Part shown: positions 33,047-41,271 of the stretch, one piece after another
Layout: the number at the start of each line of letters is the position of its first letter
How positions within the stretch are numbered: position 1 is the stretch's first letter
Assembly: GCA_937892545.1 (NCBI GenBank)
Contig: CALAFO010000040.1
Location: 1 to 48,763, forward strand
Direction of reading: 5' to 3'
DNA length: 48,763 nucleotides
Source: Scatosoma sp002474405
GTDB taxonomy: Bacteria; Bacillota; Clostridia; Christensenellales; Borkfalkiaceae
The notes under the pieces: generated by a model
The model's database searches: none
The model's input: the letters and a program-made list of their open reading frames with translations, nothing else
What the model was told of the DNA's origin: nothing
Translations under genes and position numbers: made by a program

Positions 33047-33112
33047 AAAACGGAAAGAAGCGGCGTGAAAGCGGCGGAGGGCGGTTACGCAAGCGCGGCG
33101 GGCGCGAAACGA

Positions 33113-33141
33113 TTGACAAACGGCGCGAAAAACGCTATAAT
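33113..33141 (+). promoter_or_regulatory. Full-consensus promoter ahead of the acyltransferase operon
   Basis: TTGACA (33113-33118), 17-base spacer, TATAAT (33136-33141): a perfect consensus sigma-A promoter. Confidence 0.85.
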
Positions 33142-33186
33142 AAGGCAAAACGCTGCGGAGAGAATCTGCCTGACGGAAACGGAAAA

Positions 33187-33996
33187 ATGAAAGAACAGAG
33201 AACGATTTATTACCGGGACGAGCTGAACGACGAATTTTCTTCGGCGAAGATCGTTCCGCGTACCATCGACGAAAATTACCGGTATGTGCACGGAAACGTA
33301 TTTTACCGCTTTTTTTCCGCGTTGCTGTACCGCGTGATAGCGAAACCGCTGGCATTTCTTTTTCTGAAAATCAGATTCGGCTGGAAAGTAAAAAATAAAA
33401 AAGCGCTGAAAGCCGTGCCTGAAAAGAGCGCGTACTTTTTGTACGGCAATCACACTTCCGCCGCTGCCGATCCGTTCGTGCCCGCGTTGCTGGCGGGAAA
33501 AAGGCGGGCGTACGTCATCGTTCATCCCGCCAACGTGTCTATCAAGGGTATGGGCGGCGTGAATGCGGCGCTGGGGGCGCTGCCGCTGCCGGATAATCTG
33601 AAAGCCACGAAAAATTTTCTTGCGGCGATAGAAAAACGCGTGCAAAGCGGCGCGGCGGTCTGTATTTATCCGGAGGCGCATATCTGGCCGTATTATACGA
33701 AAATCAGACCGTTCAAAGATACGTCGTTCCGTTATCCCGTGCAATACAAAACGCCTGTTTTCACGTTTACGAATACCTATCGGAAGCGCAGATTTTTCAG
33801 GACGCCGCGGATGGTAACGTATGTGGACGGACCGTTTTATCCGGACGGGAGTTTAAGCGCGAAACAGGCGAAAGAAACGCTGAGAAACGCCGCGTTTGAG
33901 GCAATGGAAAAACGCAGCGACAATTCCGCCGCGGAATATATCCGTTACGTGCGCGCGGAGGACGAAAAAACACCCGGCGAGGACGAAAAGAGATGA
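33187..33996 (+). CDS. PlsC-like lysophospholipid acyltransferase
   Basis: 269 residues. One membrane segment at about 42-62. The acyltransferase block I reads GNHTSAAADPF (His89, Asp95), which is H-x5-D rather than the usual H-x4-D. Block III-like YPEAHIWPYYTKIRPF follows at about 161-176, and block IV-like YPVQYKTPVFTF after it. A similar H-x5-D with PEAHIWPYY occurs, as far as I recall, in a Firmicutes subgroup of this family, so the change is probably not inactivating. It heads an operon with a GT8 gene (ATGA overlap), suggesting membrane lipid or glycolipid work. The ribosome site is weak. Confidence 0.82.
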   Translation: MKEQRTIYYRDELNDEFSSAKIVPRTIDENYRYVHGNVFYRFFSALLYRVIAKPLAFLFLKIRFGWKVKNKKALKAVPEKSAYFLYGNHTSAAADPFVPALLAGKRRAYVIVHPANVSIKGMGGVNAALGALPLPDNLKATKNFLAAIEKRVQSGAAVCIYPEAHIWPYYTKIRPFKDTSFRYPVQYKTPVFTFTNTYRKRRFFRTPRMVTYVDGPFYPDGSLSAKQAKETLRNAAFEAMEKRSDNSAAEYIRYVRAEDEKTPGEDEKR

Positions 33997-34895
33997 GATA
34001 TTTATTGTTTGCGGGCAATTATAAAGTGTTCGACGGAATACTCACCTGTTTGCTTTCCGTGGCGAAGCGAACGAAAACCGCCGAACCGTTTACCGCATTG
34101 ATTTTAACGATGGACGTTTCGTATCTGCGCGACGATTACACCCCCGTAACGGAGGAGCAGACGCGGTTCCTGCGCGAAGTGATGAAGAAATACAACGCGG
34201 AAAACGACGTGAAAACCATAGACGTTTCCGAACTGTATGCTACGGAATTCTGGGGCTGCCCGAACGAGGGCGCGTATTGTTCTCCGTATACGCTGTTAAG
34301 ATTGTTTGCGGATAAAATCCCCGAAATTCCCGATAAAATTCTGTATCTCGACGCGGATATCATGTTCAACCGTGATTTTACGCTGCTGTACGATATAGAC
34401 GTATCCGGGGTGGAGTATGCCGCGGCGCGCGACCATTACGGAAAATACATTCTGTATTACAACTATATCAATGCGGGCGTGCTGCTTCTGAATATGAAAA
34501 TGATACGAGAAACGGGGGCGTTTTTCCGCGCGCGGGAGCTGATTAAATCGAGAAAACTGCTGTTTGCCGATCAGAGCGCGATTGTGCGGAGCACAAGCAA
34601 AAAGAAAATGCTGCCGCAGAAATTCAACGACCAGAAATTTCTGCACAAAAGTACCGTGGTGAGGCATTTCAGCAAGCGGCTGTTTTATTTCCCGTATCCG
34701 CATGTGGATAACATCAAGCAATGGAACGTGGAAAAAGTGCGTTCCGTGTTCGGGTACCGCGAATTTGACGATATTCTGGACGAATATCTTGCCCTGAAGG
34801 CGGGCTTCGGAGAGGAACAAGAAAGTGCGGCGCGGAGGATAGTGGAAGCCGAGACGAAAATACAACCGGAAAAAACGCAGGAGAATCAATTATGA
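33993..34895 (+). CDS. Glycosyltransferase family 8
   Basis: Retaining GT-A-fold transferase of 300 residues. KILYLDADIMFNRDFTLLY holds the metal-binding DxD at residues 120-122. NYINAGVLLLNMKMIRE and FADQSAIVR are the family's second and third motifs. The last 35 residues are a charged tail. It overlaps the acyltransferase upstream and prmA downstream by four bases each. GT8 includes LPS galactosyl- and glucosyltransferases; the acceptor here is unknown, possibly the lipid made by the neighbour. Confidence 0.85.
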   Translation: MRYLLFAGNYKVFDGILTCLLSVAKRTKTAEPFTALILTMDVSYLRDDYTPVTEEQTRFLREVMKKYNAENDVKTIDVSELYATEFWGCPNEGAYCSPYTLLRLFADKIPEIPDKILYLDADIMFNRDFTLLYDIDVSGVEYAAARDHYGKYILYYNYINAGVLLLNMKMIRETGAFFRARELIKSRKLLFADQSAIVRSTSKKKMLPQKFNDQKFLHKSTVVRHFSKRLFYFPYPHVDNIKQWNVEKVRSVFGYREFDDILDEYLALKAGFGEEQESAARRIVEAETKIQPEKTQENQL

Positions 34896-35866
34896 AATAT
34901 ACAGAACTTACCGTGCATACCACAAACGAAGCAAGCGAAATCGTGGCGGACGTGATGTGGAATTATACCGATTTCGGCGTTACCGTGTGCGACGTGAACG
35001 ATATTATCGCTCTGCAGAAAACCAAAGACGGCTACTGGGATTACATCGACGAGAATCTGCGCGACGTTTCCCGTACGGACGTTTTGGTGAAATGCTATCT
35101 GGAAGAGGCGACGGCGCCGAAAATCGCCGCCGCGATTATGGACGATATTTTTCTTGCGCGGGAACGCGCGGCGGGCGCGATCGATTTCGGTACCCTCGAA
35201 GAAGCGAAGCGGCAGGTGGACGGCGACGACTGGATAGAGGTATGGAAAAAGCATTTCCGCCCCATTCATTTATCGCGCATCGTGGTGGTGCCGGAATGGA
35301 TAAAGTACGAAAAACAGCCGGACGAAGAAATCGTGCTGCTCGATTCGAACATGGCGTTCGGCACGGGCGAACACGAAACTACTTCCATGTGCGTGGAAGA
35401 AATGCAGAATTATCTGCATGCGGGCGATACGTGCATAGACGTGGGCTGCGGCAGCGGCATCCTCGGCATTTCCGCGGTGAAGCTGGGCGCGGCGAAGGCG
35501 TACCTGACGGACGTGGACCCGATTGCCGTGAAAAGCGCGAATCATAACGCGGCGCTGAACGGCGTGGCGGAAAAATGCGTGGTGGCGCATGCCGACCTGC
35601 TGGAAGATACTTCCGTGCAGGGCGACGTGATGCTTGCCAACATTACGGGAGAAATTCTGGTGCGGCTGGCGCCTTCGATTCCGAAAAATTTAAAGCGGGA
35701 CGGCGTATTGATTTTAAGCGGCATCATCGAAAGCCGTCTGCAAATGGTGAAAGACGCGTTTTCCGCCGAAGGGCTGCGTGTGATAAAACAGCGGCAGAAA
35801 GGCGACTGGTATGCGCTGGTGCTGCGCTTTAACGAAGCCGAAAACGGCGAAAGGACGGGGGCATGA
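34892..35866 (+). CDS. prmA: Ribosomal protein L11 methyltransferase
   Basis: Trimethylates L11 using S-adenosylmethionine. The N-terminal substrate-recognition domain is in residues 1-125. The catalytic domain has LLDSNMAFGTGEHETTSMC and SAM motif I IDVGCGSGILGISA (183-189 core), with motif II LTDVDPIAVKSA and MLANITGEILV. 324 residues. ATGA overlap upstream and downstream. It pairs with rsmE, the usual neighbour. Confidence 0.95.
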   Translation: MKYTELTVHTTNEASEIVADVMWNYTDFGVTVCDVNDIIALQKTKDGYWDYIDENLRDVSRTDVLVKCYLEEATAPKIAAAIMDDIFLARERAAGAIDFGTLEEAKRQVDGDDWIEVWKKHFRPIHLSRIVVVPEWIKYEKQPDEEIVLLDSNMAFGTGEHETTSMCVEEMQNYLHAGDTCIDVGCGSGILGISAVKLGAAKAYLTDVDPIAVKSANHNAALNGVAEKCVVAHADLLEDTSVQGDVMLANITGEILVRLAPSIPKNLKRDGVLILSGIIESRLQMVKDAFSAEGLRVIKQRQKGDWYALVLRFNEAENGERTGA

Positions 35867-36603
35867 GCGGATTGAAACGTTTTTTTGCCGAAAGCATAGA
35901 AGTGGGCGGAGAGTGCGTCCTGACGGGCGAAGAGTTTGAACACGCGCGCACGGTGATGCGGCTTTCCGAGGGCGACGAAGCGGTGCTTTTATCGGGCGAC
36001 GGAAAAGAGTACACGGCGATCGTAACGGCGGTAACGAAAAAAGAAATGACCTTTCACGTGCTTTCCGCGCGGGAGTGCGACAAGGAACCGAAAACGGACG
36101 TCGCGCTGTACTTCGGGTTTCTGAAAAACGCGGATAAAAACGAATTCGCCGTACAGAAAGCTACGGAACTGGGCGTAAGCCGGATAGGGCTGTTCGCTTC
36201 CGATTATTCCTCGGCGTATCTTTCCGAAAACAAGACGGAGCGGCTGAAAAAGGTGGCGCGCGAGGCGGCGAAACAGTGTCTGCGCGCTTCGTGCCCCGAA
36301 ATCATGGCGTTTTCTTCGTTTGACGAGGCGCTGAAAGACGCGCAGAGATACGGAGTGCGGCTGTTTGCGTGCGAATTTGCGAAAAGCAGCGACGAGCCGA
36401 TTGAAAAACTGCTTTCCGGCGGCGCTGCCGACGGCGTGGCGGTGATGATAGGCAGCGAGGGCGGATTTTCGGAACGCGAAGCGGACGAGGCGAGAAAAAG
36501 CGGTTGCAGTTTCGTTTCTCTGGGCAGGCGGATTCTGCGCGCGGAAACGGCGGCGGTGGCGTTGTTATCCGTAGTGGCGTACGAAACGGGAGAATTGAAA
36601 TGA
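35863..36603 (+). CDS. rsmE: 16S rRNA (uracil-1498 N3) methyltransferase
   Basis: SPOUT-family enzyme that methylates U1498 of 16S rRNA. The trefoil knot region is IGSEGGFSEREADEARKSG followed by SLGRRILRAETAAVALLSVV. The N-terminal PUA-like domain has the family LTGEEFEHARTVMRLSEGD. 246 residues. It overlaps prmA and mtaB by four bases each. Confidence 0.95.
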   Translation: MSGLKRFFAESIEVGGECVLTGEEFEHARTVMRLSEGDEAVLLSGDGKEYTAIVTAVTKKEMTFHVLSARECDKEPKTDVALYFGFLKNADKNEFAVQKATELGVSRIGLFASDYSSAYLSENKTERLKKVAREAAKQCLRASCPEIMAFSSFDEALKDAQRYGVRLFACEFAKSSDEPIEKLLSGGAADGVAVMIGSEGGFSEREADEARKSGCSFVSLGRRILRAETAAVALLSVVAYETGELK

Positions 36604-37967
36604 CGGAAAAAGTAACTGCAACGGACGGCGCGTGCGGCGGAACGCAGCCGAAAAAGACGGCGGCGGTATTGACGCTCGGCTGTAAAGTGAACGACGTGGA
36701 AAGCGGTTCGCTGATTACGGGGCTGAAAAGCTTGGGCTACGAGGTGAAAAACGAACACGCGTATGCCGATTTGTATATCATAAATACCTGCGCGGTAACG
36801 GCGGAGGCGGAGCGGAAAAGCAGGCAGGCGGTGGGGCGCGCCCTGAAAGACAATCCCGCGGCGCGCGTGATCGTATGCGGGTGCGCTTCGCAGAGAGACC
36901 CCGCGGCGTTTTCGGATAAAGCGGGGGTGTTCTGCGTGTTCGGAGCGCGGCAGAAGCAGCGGATTCTGGAAATCGTGGAGGGCGGATTCGAAGAGAAAAA
37001 CGCGGGAATCGATTTTGAAAAGAACGCGGACGGCAAGGCGGATAAAACCGCGGAAGAATACGACGAGGCGGCGCGCCCGGAATCGATGAAAACCAGAAAT
37101 TTCGTAAAGATTCAGGACGGGTGCGACCGGTTTTGCTCGTACTGCATTATTCCGTATCTGCGGGGACGCAGCCGTTCCCGCAGAATCGAAAGCGCGGCGA
37201 AAGAAATTCTGGAATCGACGGCGTACGAAACGGTGATAACGGGCATAGACGTTTCCGATTACCGCGACGGCGAACGGGATATTTCCGATTTGCTGTATGC
37301 GGTGAAGGACGCAGATACGCGGATTCGGTTCAGTTCGATGGAAGAAAGCATGATTACGCCGCGGTTTCTGGAAGCGTGCAGAGCGCTGAAAAATTTCGCG
37401 CCGCAGTTTCATTTGTCGCTGCAGAGCGGTTCGGACGCGGTGCTGAAATCGATGAACCGGAAATACACGCGCGCGCAGTATCTTGAAAAATGCCGCATGA
37501 TATACGAAGCGTTCGAACACGCGGCGATTACCACGGATATCATCGTGGGGTTTCCCACGGAGACGGAAGCGGACTTCGAAGATTCGCTTTCCATCGTGAA
37601 AGAAGCGGGATTTTTGCAGGTGCACGCGTTTCCGTATTCTCCGCGCGAAGGCACGACGGCGGCGAAGCGGTATAAAGAATTGCCGGCGGCGGTGAAAAAA
37701 GAACGGGTGGCAAGAATGCTTGCCGCGGCGGCGGAACAAAAGACGGCATATCTGACGGGCTGCATCGGCAAAACTTATACGGTGGTGCCCGAAACGACGG
37801 AGACGGACGAGGAAAACGGCGGCGAACTGTATACCGGGCACGCGGAAACGTACGCGAAGTTTTACGTGGCGGGACTTTCGGAAAAAACTCCCGTGAAAGT
37901 GCGCGCGACGGCGCTGTACAAAGACGGTTTGCGCGGCGCGGTAATTAACGAAACGGAAACGAAATAA
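36600..37967 (+). CDS. mtaB: tRNA t6A37 methylthiotransferase MtaB
   Basis: Radical-SAM enzyme that adds a methylthio group to t6A37 of ANN-reading tRNAs. The N-terminal MTTase domain has cluster ligands at Cys28 (LGCKVN), Cys64 (NTCAV) and Cys93 or 95 (VCGCASQ). The radical-SAM CxxxCxxC is at 175, 179 and 182 (GCDRFCSYC), and a TRAM-like domain forms the C-terminus. 455 residues from the ATG at 36600, which overlaps the rsmE stop (ATGA). The N-terminus has a short Thr/Gly-rich lead not typical of the family. MtaB rather than MiaB is chosen from the rsmE-prmA context and GCKVNxxES. Confidence 0.92.
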   Translation: MTEKVTATDGACGGTQPKKTAAVLTLGCKVNDVESGSLITGLKSLGYEVKNEHAYADLYIINTCAVTAEAERKSRQAVGRALKDNPAARVIVCGCASQRDPAAFSDKAGVFCVFGARQKQRILEIVEGGFEEKNAGIDFEKNADGKADKTAEEYDEAARPESMKTRNFVKIQDGCDRFCSYCIIPYLRGRSRSRRIESAAKEILESTAYETVITGIDVSDYRDGERDISDLLYAVKDADTRIRFSSMEESMITPRFLEACRALKNFAPQFHLSLQSGSDAVLKSMNRKYTRAQYLEKCRMIYEAFEHAAITTDIIVGFPTETEADFEDSLSIVKEAGFLQVHAFPYSPREGTTAAKRYKELPAAVKKERVARMLAAAAEQKTAYLTGCIGKTYTVVPETTETDEENGGELYTGHAETYAKFYVAGLSEKTPVKVRATALYKDGLRGAVINETETK

Positions 37968-37986
37968 GCCGAGGAGGGCGAAAAAA

Positions 37987-38325
37987 ATGGATAAAAATTG
38001 CGTATTCTGTAAAATCATCGCGGGGGAGATTCCTTCTTCGCGGCTGTACGAGGATGAAAAAATGATTGTCATCCGCGACGTGGAACCGAAAGCGAAGCTG
38101 CACTATCTGTGTATTCCGAAAGAGCATTTCGCGCATCTGACGGAGATGGACGGGGCGCGCGCGGAAACGCTGAAAGAGTGCTTTCTGAAAATCGCGGAGC
38201 TGAAAGACAAGCTGGGCTTTGAAAACGGCTATCGCGTGGTGATCAATCAGGGCGACGACGCGGGGCAGACGGTGCACCATCTGCATATTCATCTGCTCGG
38301 AGGCGAATCGCTGAAAGATTTGTAA
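37987..38325 (+). CDS. hinT: HIT-family nucleoside phosphoramidase/hydrolase (HinT-like)
   Basis: Dimeric histidine-triad protein that hydrolyses AMP-linked amides. The active-site HHLHIHLLGG is at the C-terminus. CVFCKIIAGEIPSSRLYED at the start carries the CxxC found in many HinT. 112 residues. GAGGAGGG lies about eight bases before the ATG, 19 bases after mtaB. Last gene of the operon. Confidence 0.93.
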   Translation: MDKNCVFCKIIAGEIPSSRLYEDEKMIVIRDVEPKAKLHYLCIPKEHFAHLTEMDGARAETLKECFLKIAELKDKLGFENGYRVVINQGDDAGQTVHHLHIHLLGGESLKDL

Positions 38326-38378
38326 GCTTTTTATAACAACACGCCGCGGCAACGAGCGGCGAAAACAAACGAAAAAAG

Positions 38379-38441
38379 AAAAATCCGACTTTTGCGGAAC
38401 AATCGGGAACCCCGGTATGTTGCAAAAAACGGATTTTTTTT
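38379..38441 (+). terminator. Terminator after hinT
   Basis: AAAAATCCG (38379-38387) pairs with CGGATTTTT (38430-38438), with a further TTTGC/GCAAA inside. A T-run ends the stem. Confidence 0.75.
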
Positions 38442-38466
38442 ATGCCCCGAAGCCTGCGGCGCGGGG

Positions 38467-38679
38467 TTAATCTTTCGTCAATCCTAAAATATACGCCGCG
38501 TCGAGATCGAGTTCTTTGCATAATTTCGCAAAGGTATCCAGCTTCGGCAGCTTTTTCGTGGTGCGGTACTGCGTGATCATCTCCGGCGAAACGCCTACGC
38601 GCTTCGCGATTTCCGTGGTCGTCAGCTGACAACTGTTCAGTTCTTCCACCAATCTTTGTTTAATCAAATCGTTTCTCAT
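38467..38679 (-). CDS. Small XRE-family regulator next to zinc-ribbon membrane genes
   Basis: 70 residues, a single Cro/CI HTH: QLTTTEIAKRVGVSPEMITQ followed by KKLPKLDTFAKLCKELDLDA. No extra domain. The ATG at 38679 has no ribosome site; two TATAAT sequences read leftward at 38692-38687 and 38701-38696, so a leaderless or very short-leader transcript is likely. It is divergent from the two zinc-ribbon genes, with a perfect palindrome between them, which makes it a candidate regulator of that pair or of itself. Confidence 0.8.
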   Translation of the reverse strand: MRNDLIKQRLVEELNSCQLTTTEIAKRVGVSPEMITQYRTTKKLPKLDTFAKLCKELDLDAAYILGLTKD

Positions 38680-38713
38680 ATAAAATATTATATAAATTAT
38701 AGCTTAAAAACGC

Positions 38714-38743
38714 TTGACGACTAACCGTCGGTTAGTATATAAT
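38714..38743 (+). promoter_or_regulatory. Promoter with a 17-bp palindromic operator in its spacer
   Basis: TTGACG (38714-38719), 18-base spacer, TATAAT (38738-38743). The spacer consists almost wholly of ACTAACCGTCGGTTAGT (38720-38736), a perfect palindrome around a central T. A protein bound there would block RNA polymerase. The symmetry and length are typical of TetR-family operators. The regulator could be the adjacent XRE, the nearby TetR, or one outside the window. Confidence 0.75.
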
Positions 38744-38827
38744 ATACAATGCGGAGGCGGAAAATACCCGCAAAAAGTAATTTTTGCGGCGGAAAAAAGA
38801 AGTCGTCTTTGCCGGGAGGAACGGGAT

Positions 38828-39442
38828 ATGGCGTTGATTTTATGCCCGTATTGCAAAAAAACGATCAGCGATACGGCGGAAATCTGTATTCATTGCGGGC
38901 AGCCGCTCCGACGGGCGCCGCAAGCGGCGGGGCAACCCGCGCAAGCGCAACCCGTGCGGGAAAACGTAAGCGCCGCACAGACGGCGGAGCAAAAAACGAA
39001 AAATTACGAAGAATTGCCTTTCGAAGAAAAGAAAAAGCTGCGCAGGCAGTTCAACGCGAAATATCCGCAGTATGCGAAATACGACGAACGCGATTTATTT
39101 ACGAAAAAATCGAAAATTTTTGGTTGGATTTTTTTTGTTGCGACGCTGCTGGTTTGCATATTGATGATAAAATTGTCGATTAAATATTCGGGAGTGGACG
39201 ATAAAAAATCGATGGCATGCGCAATTGTGGTTCTGGTGGTATTTTGCGCTTTTTGCATTTCGGACACCGTGGAAAATATCGTACGGATGAAGCAAAGAAA
39301 GAAGAGGTTGCGGGTGCTGAAACTGTACGTGAAGTGGCTGCATGACGAGAAAGGGGTAGTATACAAGGTGAAATTCGACAAACAATATGCCGGATTGAAA
39401 CAATATTACGACAGAGTTAACGTAGACTACGAAAACATATGA
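38828..39442 (+). CDS. Zinc-ribbon membrane protein A, unknown function
   Basis: 204 residues. An N-terminal zinc ribbon has Cys6, 9, 20 and 23 (LCPYCKKTISDTAEICIHCG). A Gln/Ala/Pro linker follows, then a charged helical region to about residue 95. Two membrane segments lie at about 98-117 and 128-147, and the C-terminus is basic and cytoplasmic. GGGAGG lies 8 bases before the ATG. zinc-ribbon protein B follows after nine bases and shares the MALI-CP-C start, so they look like paralogous partners. No known family is recognised. Confidence 0.75.
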   Translation: MALILCPYCKKTISDTAEICIHCGQPLRRAPQAAGQPAQAQPVRENVSAAQTAEQKTKNYEELPFEEKKKLRRQFNAKYPQYAKYDERDLFTKKSKIFGWIFFVATLLVCILMIKLSIKYSGVDDKKSMACAIVVLVVFCAFCISDTVENIVRMKQRKKRLRVLKLYVKWLHDEKGVVYKVKFDKQYAGLKQYYDRVNVDYENI

Positions 39443-39451
39443 GGTGAAATT

Positions 39452-40417
39452 ATGGCATTGATACAATGCCCCGACTGCGGGGCGCAAGTTTCTTCGAATG
39501 CGCCGCGGTGCGTACACTGCGGCTGCGTTTTCACGGCGTGCCCGGAATGCGGCGCGGTATATGCGGGAAAGGCGGAAACCTGCCCGAACTGCGGGTATAA
39601 AATCGCTCCGGCGTTCGAGGTGAAAAACGAGTATACGAAAATGGATTACGCGAAAAGCGGATACGGCGAAAACACGACGCTTGCCTGGAAAAGAAAAGCG
39701 GACGGCAGCGGCGTGATTATGAAATACATTACTTATTTTCAGTTGCTGATGCTGGCGGCGATAGTGATTTTAATTATCGTGGCGTTTTTTAAATTTAAAA
39801 ACTGGCCGGAAATCGACGCTTCCGTTTCGTTGAAAGAATTGGAAAAGTCGCTTACGACAATGAAAAATTTTAAAATGGATACGATGACGCTGGCAAGGTG
39901 GGGATGTATTCTCGGCGCCGCGGTGCCGATTATTACGATGACGAAAACCGTGTTCTTTCAGCTGTCGTGCGCAAGCTGGATGGCGGCGAATAAAGTGGAT
40001 GTTTCCGCGATTGTAAAACGGGCGGATTCGAAAGTAGACGTTTCCGAAGAGGAGCAGGAAACGGAAACCTTCGATAACGTTTCTTCCGCGGCATATCTTT
40101 CGTTGGTGCCGAACGACAGAGGACGGAAAATCGCAAGGCTGATTTTAACTATCGTCGTCTCCGTTGCGGTGGCTTACTTCGTATTCAAAGGCATCGGCGA
40201 AAATGTAGACGCGTTTATGGCAAGCAAGGGCGTGCCCGCGGATTTGGATTCGTGGTTTTCCGCTTCGGCGGGCAGCTTCGAAGAGAGCAGCTTTGAATTT
40301 CAGTACAAAACGCTGATCGTCGCCGGCGCGATTCTGGCGATCGGCAAAGCCGTCGGCGCGCTGATGGACGTTTCTTTTTCGAAACGCAAAAATAACTGGC
40401 TTTCCAAAATCAAATGA
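39452..40417 (+). CDS. Zinc-ribbon membrane protein B, unknown function
   Basis: 321 residues. Two zinc ribbons: Cys6, 9, 20, 23 and Cys30, 33, 44, 47. Four predicted membrane segments lie at about 92-113, 148-170, 227-246 and 284-306. Between them are a charged segment (180-210) and an extracytoplasmic loop (about 247-283). GAGGTG lies before the ATG. Second gene of a two-gene unit. The ribbons resemble those of bacterial zinc-ribbon membrane proteins of unknown role; the transport, sensing or assembly function cannot be assigned. Confidence 0.75.
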   Translation: MALIQCPDCGAQVSSNAPRCVHCGCVFTACPECGAVYAGKAETCPNCGYKIAPAFEVKNEYTKMDYAKSGYGENTTLAWKRKADGSGVIMKYITYFQLLMLAAIVILIIVAFFKFKNWPEIDASVSLKELEKSLTTMKNFKMDTMTLARWGCILGAAVPIITMTKTVFFQLSCASWMAANKVDVSAIVKRADSKVDVSEEEQETETFDNVSSAAYLSLVPNDRGRKIARLILTIVVSVAVAYFVFKGIGENVDAFMASKGVPADLDSWFSASAGSFEESSFEFQYKTLIVAGAILAIGKAVGALMDVSFSKRKNNWLSKIK

Positions 40418-40528
40418 TTTTCCGGCGGGAAGCACGCAAAAATTAAAAAAATAAAAGTTACGGCGGGGCGCGGTTTTTCGCGCTTCGCTTTTTTACGTTT
40501 TTATTACGCGATTTTCCTGCGATTTTTC

Positions 40529-40582
40529 TTGACTTTTGCGGCGACGGCATGTTATAATACATATAAAATAACAGCTGTTATT
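40529..40582 (+). promoter_or_regulatory. Promoter and candidate autoregulatory operator of the TetR-ABC operon
   Basis: TTGACT (40529-40534), 18-base spacer, TATAAT (40553-40558). A perfect 16-base palindrome AATAACAGCTGTTATT (40567-40582) covers the predicted transcription start. Position and symmetry fit a TetR-family repressor controlling its own operon. Confidence 0.75.
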
Positions 40583-40623
40583 ATTTATCGGAAAGGAAAT
40601 TCCCGACGGGAAAAGGCGAAACC

Positions 40624-41271
40624 ATGGAAGAGAAGAAGCCGCGGGCAGAGAAGAAGCCGCGGGCAAAGAAAAACGGAATCACGCGGGAGCGAGTGGCGGA
40701 ATGCGCGTTTGACGAGCTGAAAGAAAACGGCTGGGAACGCTGGAACGCGCGGCAGATCGCGCGGCGCGCGGAGTGTTCCACGATGCCGATTTTTCGGTTG
40801 TTCGGCAGTATGGACGAACTGAAAAAAGAGGTGATCGCGCGGGCGCTGAAAGTGTACGAGGAATACATTTACGGCGGCATGCGCGAGGAAAAACCGTACA
40901 GAGGCACGGGCAGGGCGTATATCCGCTTCGCCAAAGAACAGCCGTGGCTTTTCAAGGCGTTGTGCGTTACGGAAGAGTTTACGGGGCAGTCGTTTGCGGC
41001 GATCGATCCCACGATAGGCAGCGTGATGCGGGAAGCGGAAAAGGCGGGCGACGTGCGCGGCGAAAACGTGAAAAGGCTGCATGCCTGCATGACGATTTTC
41101 GTGCACGGCGCGGGCGTGATGGCGGCAAGCGGTTCGCATCTGGTGCCGGACGACGATATCTGCGATCTTCTGATGAGCGACGTATTTCAGGCGCTGAAAG
41201 CGTATTATAAACTGCCGCAGGAAGAGCGAGGAAGTCTTGCAGAACAGGAAAAAGGAGAAACGACGGAGTGA
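40624..41271 (+). CDS. TetR/AcrR-family transcriptional regulator
   Basis: 215 residues. The HTH is in ERWNARQIARRAECSTMPIF (about 36-56), followed by FGSMDELKKEVI. The C-terminal ligand-binding part is helical, with a conserved-looking FAKEQPWLFKALCVTE. The first 17 residues are a basic repeat, EKKPRAEKKPRAKK, ahead of the domain. The ABC exporter genes follow with overlapping starts, so it likely controls them. The inducer is unknown. Confidence 0.87.
   Translation: MEEKKPRAEKKPRAKKNGITRERVAECAFDELKENGWERWNARQIARRAECSTMPIFRLFGSMDELKKEVIARALKVYEEYIYGGMREEKPYRGTGRAYIRFAKEQPWLFKALCVTEEFTGQSFAAIDPTIGSVMREAEKAGDVRGENVKRLHACMTIFVHGAGVMAASGSHLVPDDDICDLLMSDVFQALKAYYKLPQEERGSLAEQEKGETTE

Noticed and set aside
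36204..38072. 622-codon open frame opposite rsmE and mtaB
   Set aside because: Antisense shadow; same reasons as above.
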